Source: Azospirillum agricola
GTDB lineage: Bacteria; Pseudomonadota; Alphaproteobacteria; Azospirillales; Azospirillaceae
Assembly (NCBI RefSeq): GCF_017876095.1
Contig: NZ_JAGINM010000023.1
Location: forward strand, 43,399 to 107,398
Direction: 5' to 3'
Length of the DNA: 64,000 nt
Both the position numbers and the translations under genes were made by a program. The notes below the pieces were generated by a model. It was given only the letters and a program-made list of their open reading frames with translations, made no database searches and was not told the origin of the DNA. This document shows, piece after piece, positions 56,369 through 64,000 of the stretch (positions are counted from its first letter, which is position 1; each line of letters starts with the position of its first letter).

Positions 56369-57304
56369 ATGAAGCAGCAAACCATTGCCGCCATGGTGCG
56401 CTGGTCGGGATTTGGCGCCTTGCAGCGCTTCCTGATGGCGCGCCGGGGCGTGACCATCGTGGTCTACCACAACCCCGAACCCGAGGTGATGCGCCAGCAT
56501 CTGGAGTGGTACGCGAAGCGCTACAACTTCACCACGCTGGACGCCGTCGCGACGGCGATGGAAACCGGGCGCTGGGACGCACTGCCGCCCTACCCGCTGG
56601 TGGTGACCTTCGACGACGGGCATCGGAACAACACGGCGCTGGCCCCCCTGTTCCGCGAATACGACCTGCGGCCGACCGTCTATCTGTGCAGCCGGATCGT
56701 CGGCACCGCGCGGCCCTACTGGTGGAAGACCGCGGCGGCCGACCGCATCGGGGTGGAGACGCTGAAGCGTGTCCCCGACGCCGAGCGACGCCGCCTGCTG
56801 GCGGAGGCCGGCAACGACCCCGACCGCGACGGCGCCGACCTCCAGGCGATGAGCTGGGACGAGGTCGCCCGCATGACCGACGTCGCCGATTTCGGCGCCC
56901 ACACCCGCACCCACCCGATCCTTCTGCAATGCGACGACCGGCTGTGCGCCGAGGAGATCGGCCTGTGCCGGACGGAGCTGGAGGAGGCGGTCGGCCTGCC
57001 CTGCCGCCATTTCGCCTTCCCCAACGGCGACTTCAGCGAGCGCGAGGTGGAGGAGATCCACAAGGCCGGCTACCGCACCGCCCGCACCATCGATCCCGGC
57101 TGGAACGGCGCCGGCAGCGATCCGCTGCGGCTGAAGGCCTTTCCGCTCTCCGACGACGCGTCGGTCGAGTGGCTGAGCGTCCAGCTCACCGGAATTCCGG
57201 CCTGGCTGCGCAAATGGAAGTCGCCGGCCACCCCCGCGCAGCCGGCGGCCGGCTGGAAGCCGGACAGCGCCACCCCGTCGGCCCATCAGCCGGCCGGCGT
57301 ATGA
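56369..57304 (+). CDS. Polysaccharide deacetylase (carbohydrate esterase 4)
   Basis: 311 residues from the ATG at 56369, after AAAAAGGAACGG. The NodB-like core has VVTFDDGHRNNTA (metal-binding Asp pair), DFGAHTRTHPIL (His pair) and FAFPNGDFSEREVEEIHKAG. Members remove N- or O-acetyl groups from amino sugars. No clear signal peptide is present, so action on lipid-linked precursors or through another export route is possible. It ends the glycosyltransferase block. Confidence 0.92.
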   Translation: MKQQTIAAMVRWSGFGALQRFLMARRGVTIVVYHNPEPEVMRQHLEWYAKRYNFTTLDAVATAMETGRWDALPPYPLVVTFDDGHRNNTALAPLFREYDLRPTVYLCSRIVGTARPYWWKTAAADRIGVETLKRVPDAERRRLLAEAGNDPDRDGADLQAMSWDEVARMTDVADFGAHTRTHPILLQCDDRLCAEEIGLCRTELEEAVGLPCRHFAFPNGDFSEREVEEIHKAGYRTARTIDPGWNGAGSDPLRLKAFPLSDDASVEWLSVQLTGIPAWLRKWKSPATPAQPAAGWKPDSATPSAHQPAGV

Positions 57305-57582
57305 CCGCCTACCCTCGGCCTGGAGGCCGATGCGGAAGTCAAGCACTTCGAGTTCTAAGATCTATGCCGACCGTTTCAAGCTCTACATCCCGGAACAGAG
57401 TGGCTAACCACAGTCTTCGACCCACCCCTATCCTTTGCTCTCTCGCCAAACCAGGAATTTGACACAATAAAAGTACTGTATCACGCGGATGCGAAACGCG
57501 GTGACCGGGCCAGGGAAGGCTCAACCGCCAGATGAGACCAGCCACCGTTTCACGCCCGAACCTACGAGGAGTTTTCAGCGAC

Positions 57583-57876
57583 ATGCGGACCGCCACCCTG
57601 ACCGAAACGACCCTGAACGCTCCCGCCCTGCCGGAGATCCGCGCCTTCATCGTGGAGAACTTCCTGCTCGGCAAGGACTCCGGCTTCGACAACGGCGAAT
57701 CCCTGCTGGAATCCGGCATCATCGACTCCACCGGCATCATGCATGTCGTCGCCTTCCTGGAGGAACGCTTCGGCATCGCCGTCGACGACGAGGACATGAT
57801 CGCCGACAACCTGGAATCGGTGAACCGCATCACCGCCTTCGTCGAGCGCAAGCAGACCCTGCGCACCGCCGCCTGA
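57583..57876 (+). CDS. Acyl carrier protein
   Basis: 97 residues from the ATG at 57583 (ACGAGGAG upstream); an in-frame ATG at 57532 would add 17 residues. The phosphopantetheine-attachment serine lies in LLESGIIDSTGIMHVV, a DS(T/L) motif, followed by the usual acidic helix ERFGIAVDDEDMIADNLESV. It is a dedicated carrier beside an acyl ligase gene, not the housekeeping AcpP, which has a different sequence. The upstream 278 bp contain TTGACA at 57459-57464 but no properly spaced -10 box. Confidence 0.93.
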   Translation: MRTATLTETTLNAPALPEIRAFIVENFLLGKDSGFDNGESLLESGIIDSTGIMHVVAFLEERFGIAVDDEDMIADNLESVNRITAFVERKQTLRTAA

Positions 57877-57949
57877 CGGCGGCACCGGACGCGCCGCGGA
57901 ACCGGAAACCGGTTCGGCCCGCCGGCTCTGTTGATTGACGGGGACGATC

Positions 57950-59491
57950 ATGGCCCATCTGCTTCATCAGTTCCTGACCGAGACCGCCGCCCGCACCCCC
58001 GCGCACACCGCGCTGATCGCGGGCGACGCCCGCCGCTCCTTCGCCGAGCTGGACCGTGACAGCGACGCCGTCGCCTGCGCGCTCCAGTCGGCGGGGATCG
58101 GACGCGGCGACCGCGTCGCGGTGATGCTGGAGAACTCCATCGAGTATGTCGCCGGCCTGTTCGGCGCGCTGAAGGCCGGCGCCGTCTTCGTCCCCGTCAA
58201 TCCCTCCACCAAGTCCGACAAGCTGGGCTATCTGCTGGCGGACTGCGGCGTCCGCGCCCTGCTGGCTCCGTCGGCGCTCGCCCGCCAGGTCCTGCCCGCC
58301 CTGTCCGACCTGCCGACCCCGCCGGCCGTCCTGTGGGTGGGCGCCGCCCTTCCCCCGGAGACGGAGGGGCTGCTCTACGCCGACGCGCTGTCGGCCCCGC
58401 ACCGGGTCCCCGCCGCCCCCGGCCTGATCGACCAGGATCTGGCGGCGATCATGTACACCTCCGGCACCACCGGCCGCCCCAAGGGCGTGATGCTGACCCA
58501 CGCCAACTTCGTCAACACGAGCTGGGCGATCTCCAGCTACCTCGAAAACACACCCGACGACGTCGTGATGTGCGTCCTGCCGCTGACCTTCGGCTATGGC
58601 CTGTCGCAGATCCTCACCGGCGCCCGCGTCGGCTTCACCGTCGTGCTGGAGCGCTCCTTCGCCTTCCCGCTGGAGACGCTGAAGCGCATGGTCCAGCACC
58701 GCATCACCGGCCTGCCGGGGGTGCCGACCTTCTTCTCGACCCTGCTGAACCTTGAGGCGCTGAAGACCGCCGACCTGTCGTCGCTGCGCTACGTCACCAA
58801 CGCCGCCGCCCCGCTGCCGGCCGCCCATCTGCGCCGCGTGCGCGAACTGTTCCCGCAGGCCGTCTTCCATTCCATGTACGGCATGACCGAGTGCTGCACC
58901 CGCATCTGCACGCTCGACCCGGCCGACCTCGACAGCAAGCCGGCCTCCGTCGGCCGCGCCATCCCCAACTGCGAGACCTTCATAGCCGACGAGGACGGCA
59001 ACCGCCTGCCCCCCGGCACGGTGGGCGAGCTGGTGGTGCGCGGCGCCAACGTGATGCGCGGCTACTGGAACCGTCCGGAGGAAACCGCCAAGCGCCTGCG
59101 CAGCGGCCCGCTGGGCGAGACGCTGCTGTTCTCCGGCGACCTCTTCACCCAGGATTCCGACGGGCATCTCTACTTCGTCAGCCGCAAGGACGACGTCTTC
59201 AAGTGCCGTGGCGAGAAGGTCAGCCCCAAGGAGGTCGAGAACGTCCTCTACGAGCTGGAGGCCGTCGCCGAGGCCTGCGTCGTCGGCGTCCCCGACGCCG
59301 CCGACGGCCTCGCGGTGAAGGCCTATCTGGTGCCGCGCGACGGCGCCATCCTGTCGGAGCCGGCGATCCGCCAGCACTGCCGGGGCCGGCTGGAAAGCCA
59401 TCTCGTGCCCAAGTTCCTGGAAATCCGCGACGCCCTGCCGAAAACCGAAACCGGCAAGATCCGGCGGGCCGACCTCGCCCAGACGGCCTGA
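57950..59491 (+). CDS. AMP-forming acyl-CoA/acyl-ACP ligase
   Basis: 513 residues from the ATG at 57950 with GGGGACG upstream. The adenylation domain has the P-loop MYTSGTTGRPKGVML, HSMYGMTECC, LLFSGDLFTQ and the C-terminal lysine region LPKTETGKIRR. The substrate acid is unknown. Being 73 bp after an acyl carrier protein gene, it most likely loads an acid or amino acid onto that carrier. Similar ligases occur in exosortase-linked polysaccharide loci, but no exosortase is visible here. Confidence 0.93.
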   Translation: MAHLLHQFLTETAARTPAHTALIAGDARRSFAELDRDSDAVACALQSAGIGRGDRVAVMLENSIEYVAGLFGALKAGAVFVPVNPSTKSDKLGYLLADCGVRALLAPSALARQVLPALSDLPTPPAVLWVGAALPPETEGLLYADALSAPHRVPAAPGLIDQDLAAIMYTSGTTGRPKGVMLTHANFVNTSWAISSYLENTPDDVVMCVLPLTFGYGLSQILTGARVGFTVVLERSFAFPLETLKRMVQHRITGLPGVPTFFSTLLNLEALKTADLSSLRYVTNAAAPLPAAHLRRVRELFPQAVFHSMYGMTECCTRICTLDPADLDSKPASVGRAIPNCETFIADEDGNRLPPGTVGELVVRGANVMRGYWNRPEETAKRLRSGPLGETLLFSGDLFTQDSDGHLYFVSRKDDVFKCRGEKVSPKEVENVLYELEAVAEACVVGVPDAADGLAVKAYLVPRDGAILSEPAIRQHCRGRLESHLVPKFLEIRDALPKTETGKIRRADLAQTA

Positions 59492-59552
59492 TCGGGGCCG
59501 CCTGACCTCCCCTCCGCCCCGCCCCTCCCTTCCGCAAAGAGAGAGCAATCCC

Positions 59553-61580
59553 ATGTGTGGTGTCGCCGGAGTTCTCGCCGGACCGCGCGCCGAACCGGCC
59601 GATCTGGACGAGCTGAAGCGGATGATCGCCATGCTGGGCCATCGCGGCCCGGACGGCTACGGCTTCTACCGCGACGAGCGGGTCGGGCTGGCCCACGCCC
59701 GCCTCAGCATCGTCGGCCTCGCCGGCGGTTTCCAGCCGATCCACAACGAGGACCGCACGCTCTGGGTCAGCTACAACGGCGAGATCTTCAACCACGTCGA
59801 GCTGCGGCGCGACCTTGAGGGGCGCGGCCACCGCTTCTACACCCAGACCGACACCGAGGTGATCGTCCACGGCTTCGAGGAGTACGGGCCGGCCCTGTGG
59901 TCCAAGCTGAACGGCCAGTTCGCCATCGCCCTGTGGGACGCGCGCCGCCACGACCTCTGGCTGGTCCGCGACCGGCTCGGAATCCTGCCGCTGTTCCATG
60001 CCCGGCGCGGCGACCATCTGGTCTTCGCCTCGGAGGCCAAGGCCCTGTTCGGCGGCGGCCGCGTCACGCCGGAGTTCGACCCGGCCCGCCTCGCCCAGGT
60101 CTTCACCCACTGGAGCGCCGCCCCCCACGGCAGCGTCTTCGCCGGGGTCGAGAGCGTGCCGGCGGCGACCGCCATCCGCATCGACGCCAACCTCGTGCCG
60201 CACGCCGAGCGCTACTGGCAGCCCGATCTGTCCGGCGACGCCTCCCTGTCGGACATCTCGCTCGACGAGGCCGCCGACCGGCTGGAGGAGAAGCTGCTCG
60301 ACGCCATCCGCCTGCGGCTGCGCGCCGACGTGCCGGTCGGCGTCTACATCAGCGGCGGGCTCGACAGCTCGGTGATCGCGGCGCTGGCCCGCAAGCTCGA
60401 CACCACGACCATGCACAGCTTCGGCGTGCGCTTCACCGACGCCGGCTTCGACGAGACCCCGCAGCAGCGCCTCGTCGCCGCCCATGTCGGCACCGAGCAT
60501 CACGACATCCTCTGCGGCCCGCAGGACATCCAGGCCGCCCTGCCCGACGTGATCTGGCACGGCGAGTCGCCGCTGGTCCGCACCGCGCCCGCCCCGCTCT
60601 TCCTGCTCTCCCGCCTCGTGCGCGACAGCGGCATCCGCGTCGTGCTGTCCGGCGAGGGCGCCGACGAGTGGCTGGCCGGCTACGACATCTTCAAGGAGGA
60701 CAAGGTCCGCCGTTTCTGGGCGCGCCAGCCGGATTCCAAGGCGCGTCCGAAGCTGCTCGGCCGCGTCCACCCCTTCGCCGCCGTCACCGGCCAGAAGGAC
60801 AGCCCGCTGTGGCAGGCCTTCTTCAAGCGCGGCATGATGGAGACCGACGAGCCCTTCTACGCCCACCGCACCCGCTGGCAGAACACCGCCTGGTCGCAGC
60901 GCCTTCTGAACGGCGACGTCCAGGCCACCGCCGACGCCGCCACCTTCGAGGAACGGATCGCCGCCCACCTGCCCGACGGCTGGTCGCGCTGGTCGCCGCT
61001 CGCCCGCACCCAGTGGGCGGAGATCGCCTCCTTCATGACCCCTTACCTGCTGGCCAGCCAGGGTGACCGCGTCGCCATGGCCAACAGCATCGAGGTCCGT
61101 TATCCCTTCCTCGACCCGGGCGTCGACGATCTCTGCGCCGCCCTGCCCGACCGGGTCAAGATGCTGGGCCTGCGCGACAAGCTGGCGCTGCGCCGCCTCG
61201 CCGCCCGCCATCTGCCGGCGGAGATCGGCCACCGACCCAAGCGCCCCTACCGCGCGCCGATGACCAGCGCGCTGTTCGGCGCCGACGCGCCCGCCTATGT
61301 CCGCGACCTCCTCTCGCCCGAGGCTCTGTCGCGCTACGGCCTCGCCGACGCCACGGCGGTGTCGGCGCTGGCCGAGAAGGCCCACCGCCAGAACGGCCAC
61401 ATGGCCGGCGAGCGCGAGGAGATGGCGCTGGTCGGCGTGCTGACCCTGCAAATGCTGGCCAAATCCATGCTCGACGACCTGCCCCAGCGCGTCCGCCAGC
61501 AGCGCGACGCCCTGGAGCGCGCCGACATCCATGTCCTGGAGGACCGCCTCGCCACCGCCCGCTCCACGGCGGCGGCCTGA
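59553..61580 (+). CDS. AsnB-type glutamine-hydrolysing amidotransferase
   Basis: 675 residues. The N-terminal glutaminase begins MCGVAGVLAG with the catalytic Cys2 exposed after Met removal, and has LGHRGPDGYGFY and SYNGEIFNHVELR. The synthetase domain has the ATP-pyrophosphatase loop GVYISGGLDSSVIAALA and LSGEGADEWLAGYD. Such proteins in polysaccharide and natural-product loci amidate carboxylates or form amide bonds instead of making asparagine. It lies between the acyl ligase and the NadE-like gene, spaced for one transcript. Confidence 0.92.
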   Translation: MCGVAGVLAGPRAEPADLDELKRMIAMLGHRGPDGYGFYRDERVGLAHARLSIVGLAGGFQPIHNEDRTLWVSYNGEIFNHVELRRDLEGRGHRFYTQTDTEVIVHGFEEYGPALWSKLNGQFAIALWDARRHDLWLVRDRLGILPLFHARRGDHLVFASEAKALFGGGRVTPEFDPARLAQVFTHWSAAPHGSVFAGVESVPAATAIRIDANLVPHAERYWQPDLSGDASLSDISLDEAADRLEEKLLDAIRLRLRADVPVGVYISGGLDSSVIAALARKLDTTTMHSFGVRFTDAGFDETPQQRLVAAHVGTEHHDILCGPQDIQAALPDVIWHGESPLVRTAPAPLFLLSRLVRDSGIRVVLSGEGADEWLAGYDIFKEDKVRRFWARQPDSKARPKLLGRVHPFAAVTGQKDSPLWQAFFKRGMMETDEPFYAHRTRWQNTAWSQRLLNGDVQATADAATFEERIAAHLPDGWSRWSPLARTQWAEIASFMTPYLLASQGDRVAMANSIEVRYPFLDPGVDDLCAALPDRVKMLGLRDKLALRRLAARHLPAEIGHRPKRPYRAPMTSALFGADAPAYVRDLLSPEALSRYGLADATAVSALAEKAHRQNGHMAGEREEMALVGVLTLQMLAKSMLDDLPQRVRQQRDALERADIHVLEDRLATARSTAAA

Positions 61581-61637
61581 CGCCTCTGTCCACTCCTACC
61601 GACGATGCTTCAACCGCGAACCGGGAAATCTGACGCC

Positions 61638-62642
61638 ATGCTGAACGCCCTTCACTCGTTCGACTCCAAGGCCCTCGATCTGGACTACGAGGCCGCGGCG
61701 CGTGAGATCGAGCAAGCCATCCAGCGCATCGTCGCCCATGATCTGCGCCGCCAGGGCATCGTGCTCGGTGTGTCCGGCGGCATCGACAGCTCGGTCTGCG
61801 CGGCGCTCGCCGTCCGCGCCCTGGGGCCGGAGCGCGTCTGCGCCATCCTGATGCCGGAGAAGGAGAATTCGCCGAAGAGCACCCGCCTCGGCACCCTGCT
61901 CTGCGAGCATCTCGGCGTCACGCCGATCATGGAGAACATCACCGCCCCGCTGACCGCGCTCGGCTGCTACGAGCGGCGCGACAACGCCATCCGCCGCCTG
62001 TTCCCGGAGTTCGGCCCCGGCTGGAAGCAGAAGATCGGCCTCGCCGCCGGCCTGCTCGACGCCGACCGCGTCAACTACTTCACCCTGACCGTCGAATCGC
62101 CGGACGGCGAGCGCCAGAGCAGCCGCATGCCGGTTGACGTCTATCTCGACGTCGTCGCGGCGACCAACCTGAAGCAGCGCATCCGCAAGACGGTCGAATA
62201 CACCCACGCCGACCGCCTGAACTACGCCGTGCTCGGCACGCCGAACCGGCTGGAATACGAGCTGGGCTTCTTCGTGCGCGGCGGCGACGGTCTGGCCGAC
62301 CTCAAGCCGATCGCTCACCTCTACAAGTCGCAGGTCTACGGGATGGCGGCCCATCTCGGCCTGCCCGCCGAGATCCAGGGCCAGTCGCCGAGCACCGACA
62401 CCTACACCCTGCCCCAGTCGCAGGAGGAGTTCTACTACGCCCTGCCCTACGACCAGCTCGATCTGGCGCTCTGCGCCTACGGTCGCGGCGCGTCGGAGGA
62501 GGAGGCCGCCGCTGCCCTCGGCATTCCGGTCGAGCAGGTCCACCGCGTCTACAAGGACATCACCGCCAAGCGCCGCACCTCGGCCCGCATCCTGCGCCAC
62601 GCCGCGCTGGTGCAGCCGGTTGACATCGGGAGCGACGCATGA
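61638..62642 (+). CDS. NadE-like ATP-pyrophosphatase (NAD synthase family)
   Basis: 334 residues from the ATG at 61638; an ATG at 61605 would add 11. It carries the PP-loop IVLGVSGGIDSSVCAALA and NAD-synthase-type motifs GTPNRLEYELGFFVRGGDGL and PIAHLYKSQVYGMAAHLGLP. The glutaminase domain of most alphaproteobacterial NadE proteins is missing, so ammonia would have to come from elsewhere, possibly AsnB next door. A role as a dedicated amide/amidine-forming enzyme is inferred from context. It overlaps the following GNAT gene (ATGA). Confidence 0.85.
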   Translation: MLNALHSFDSKALDLDYEAAAREIEQAIQRIVAHDLRRQGIVLGVSGGIDSSVCAALAVRALGPERVCAILMPEKENSPKSTRLGTLLCEHLGVTPIMENITAPLTALGCYERRDNAIRRLFPEFGPGWKQKIGLAAGLLDADRVNYFTLTVESPDGERQSSRMPVDVYLDVVAATNLKQRIRKTVEYTHADRLNYAVLGTPNRLEYELGFFVRGGDGLADLKPIAHLYKSQVYGMAAHLGLPAEIQGQSPSTDTYTLPQSQEEFYYALPYDQLDLALCAYGRGASEEEAAAALGIPVEQVHRVYKDITAKRRTSARILRHAALVQPVDIGSDA

Positions 62643-63745
62643 GCGTCATCGACTGGAAGCAGCGTGGGGTCGTCCGGTATGAGCCGGAGGACCGCCCTCT
62701 TCTGGAAACCTTCCAACGGGAGACTTTCGGCGCCGACGCCATGCAGCTGGCGCCCGACCACTTCCACTGGCTGTTCGAGGAACCGCCGGAGCGCGACGAC
62801 GAGGGCGTCCAGCTCTGGGTGTGCAAGCGGAACGGCGCGATCGTCGGCCAGCAGGGCGGAATCCCCTTCGCCCTGAAGGTCGGCGAACGGACCCGCAAGG
62901 CGTCCTGGGCCATCGACCTGATGGTCGCGGCCGAATGGCGCCTGCGCGGGGTCGGTCCGGCCCTGTCGGAAAGCCACATGGCGGCCAGCGACCTCGCCGT
63001 GTCGCTGTCGATGACCGACGCCGCCTACAAGTCCTACAAGCGCGCCGGCTGGACCGACCTCGGCAACATTCCGACCTACCTGCGCGTCCTCGACCCGCCG
63101 CGCTGCCTGCGGGTCAGCCCCTACGGCGGCGGCTTGGCGAAGCTGGTGGCCAAGGTCGGCAAGCCGGCCCTGACCACCGCCTCCTTCGGCTACGCGATGG
63201 GCAGCCGCGCCTTCGGGGCCAAGCTGGTCGAGATCGGCAGCTTCGACCACCGGGTCGACGAGCTGTGGGAGGCGGCCTCGCCCCAGCATCCGGTGATCGC
63301 CCGGCGCGACTGGGCCTTCCTGAACTGGCGGTTCGACGCCTCGCCCAAGGCGGACCGGCACCGGCGCTTCTACGTCACGCGCGGCGAGACCGTGCTGGCC
63401 TACGTCGTGCTGCGCGTCGACCACTGGAAGGGCGAGCCGGTGGCGGTGGTGTGCGACTATCTGGCCCGGCCGGGCTGGCTGATGCCCGCCTTCGCCCTGG
63501 TGGTCGATCAGGCGCGGCGCGAGGGGATGGCGGCGCTGATGTGCCGGACCCTGAACGCCCAGGCGGCGCGGCCGCTGTCGTTGATGGGCTTCCTGTGCCT
63601 GAAGAACGGGCTGCGCACGCCGACCCGCATGATGGTCCGGCCGGCGCTCGACCAGCCGGAGCTGAAACCGCTGACCGGCGATCCCAAGGCTTGGTTCGTC
63701 ACGACCGCCGACAGCGACATGGGCTTCAAGAGCCTGGGCGAATAG
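62639..63745 (+). CDS. GNAT-family acyltransferase-like protein
   Basis: 368 residues. The N-terminal half has a GNAT-like fold: FQRETFGADAMQ, IVGQQGGIPFALKV, and AIDLMVAAEWRLRGVGPALS (acyl-CoA loop). A second half (about 190-360) has WAFLNWRFDAS and YVVLRVDHWKGEPVAVVCDY, resembling a duplicated or FemAB/Mig14-like GNAT module. It would transfer an acyl or aminoacyl group from a carrier to sugar or protein. It is last in the ACP-ligase-AsnB-NadE-GNAT unit and is followed by a strong terminator. Confidence 0.82.
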   Translation: MSVIDWKQRGVVRYEPEDRPLLETFQRETFGADAMQLAPDHFHWLFEEPPERDDEGVQLWVCKRNGAIVGQQGGIPFALKVGERTRKASWAIDLMVAAEWRLRGVGPALSESHMAASDLAVSLSMTDAAYKSYKRAGWTDLGNIPTYLRVLDPPRCLRVSPYGGGLAKLVAKVGKPALTTASFGYAMGSRAFGAKLVEIGSFDHRVDELWEAASPQHPVIARRDWAFLNWRFDASPKADRHRRFYVTRGETVLAYVVLRVDHWKGEPVAVVCDYLARPGWLMPAFALVVDQARREGMAALMCRTLNAQAARPLSLMGFLCLKNGLRTPTRMMVRPALDQPELKPLTGDPKAWFVTTADSDMGFKSLGE

Positions 63746-63766
63746 AAAGGCAAGGGCCAGAATGCG

Positions 63767-63800
63767 AAAAGGGCGCCTTCCAACGGAAGGCGCCCTTTTT
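63767..63800. terminator. Bidirectional intrinsic terminator
   Basis: GGGCGCCTTCC / GGAAGGCGCCC, a perfect 11-bp stem with a 3-base loop, flanked by AAAA on the left and TTTTT on the right. It terminates the GNAT-gene operon and, read from the other strand, the rRNA operon. Confidence 0.93.
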
Positions 63801-63848
63801 CGATCAGGATCGCGATAAAGCCGAGTTTCGTGACGGGTCGTGAATTCT

Positions 63849-63903
63849 GAGGATGCAATCCTCTCGGCGTCCATGAGCGGCTTACCGCTGTGCATGGCGC
63901 TCG
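63849..63903 (-). other. Hairpins just downstream of the 23S rRNA, no 5S gene seen
   Basis: GAGGAT-GCA-ATCCTC (63849-63863) and AGCGG-CTTA-CCGCT (63876-63889), the latter extended by CCATG/CATGG flanks, lie between the 23S end and the terminator. They could be rRNA processing stems. Only about 110 bp are available here and they do not resemble 5S rRNA. Confidence 0.5.
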
Positions 63904-63908
63904 GAGGA

Positions 63909-64000
63909 GATCAAGCCGATCGAGCGATTAGTAAGGCTTAGCTTCGGGCGTTGCCGCCCTTCCACACGCCTCCTATCGACGTGATGGTCTGTCACGGCTC
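63909..64000 (-). rRNA. rrl: 23S ribosomal RNA, 3' end (5' part beyond window)
   Basis: Read on the minus strand this is the conserved last stretch of 23S rRNA: GAGCCGTGACAGACCATC, then ACGTCGATAGGAGGCGTG, ending in ACTAATCGCTCGATCGG and CTTGATC. The terminal GGCTTGATC is the alphaproteobacterial 3' helix-1 strand, which places the mature end near 63909. The rest of the gene lies to the right of the window. Confidence 0.92.

Noticed and set aside
63801..63908. Possible 5S rRNA between 23S and terminator
   Set aside because: The interval is shorter than a 5S gene plus spacer and lacks the conserved CCCATCCCGAACTC-type core on either strand.

Overview
The window is high-GC alphaproteobacterial DNA. 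Protein similarity and the 3' end of a 23S rRNA gene at the right edge point to Rhodospirillales, most likely Azospirillum or a close relative. This is judged from recognisable families (DctABD, MaeB, a Suv3-type helicase, HWE kinase, long TPR-glycosyltransferases, Wzx/Wzy exopolysaccharide genes). No database search was possible. Genes are densely packed, often with 4-base start/stop overlaps.

Layout. (1) 1-6064, minus: two translationally coupled TPR proteins with GT9/heptosyltransferase-like C-terminal domains; the second is a very long tandem TPR-GT-TPR-GT protein that runs off the left edge. (2) 6146-13457: C4-dicarboxylate module. maeB and dctA are on minus; dctB-dctD are divergent on plus. 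A sigma54-type promoter and two 17-bp operator-like repeats lie between dctA and dctB. (3) 13465-23780: mixed regulation and stress genes: AAA ATPase, DedA protein, ANTAR regulator, OsmC, alpha/beta hydrolase, a periplasmic binding protein paired with a hybrid histidine kinase, a small conserved protein, a Crp/Fnr regulator and an HWE/HisKA_2 kinase. (4) 24475-35410: phenylacetate catabolic operon in the order paaABCDE-N-G-H-I-J-K. A good sigma70-like promoter is overlapped by a 10-bp inverted repeat. No paaF and no local regulator are present. (5) 35414-38472, minus: MarC-family membrane protein and a Suv3-like RNA helicase.

(6) 38828-57304: exopolysaccharide region with a WecG/TagA glycosyltransferase, a Wzc-type tyrosine autokinase, a Tat-lipoprotein GH10 enzyme, a methyltransferase, a multidomain GH5 enzyme, Wzx flippase, polyprenyl-phosphate sugar-1-phosphate transferase, Wzy/O-antigen ligase, one GT2, two GT4 and a polysaccharide deacetylase. 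(7) 57583-63745: a compact plus-strand module of acyl carrier protein, AMP-forming acyl ligase, AsnB-type amidotransferase, NadE-like ATP-pyrophosphatase and a GNAT protein. It looks like an amide-forming or acyl-transfer pathway attached to the polysaccharide locus. (8) 63909-64000, minus: the 3' end of a 23S rRNA gene, with no recognisable 5S gene between it and the neighbouring terminator.

Points that most deserve attention are the ACP/ligase/AsnB/NadE/GNAT module, a GH5 catalytic domain apparently inserted inside a Calx-beta domain, the tandem TPR-glycosyltransferase, the apparently missing 5S gene, and the readable regulatory regions of dctA and paaA.
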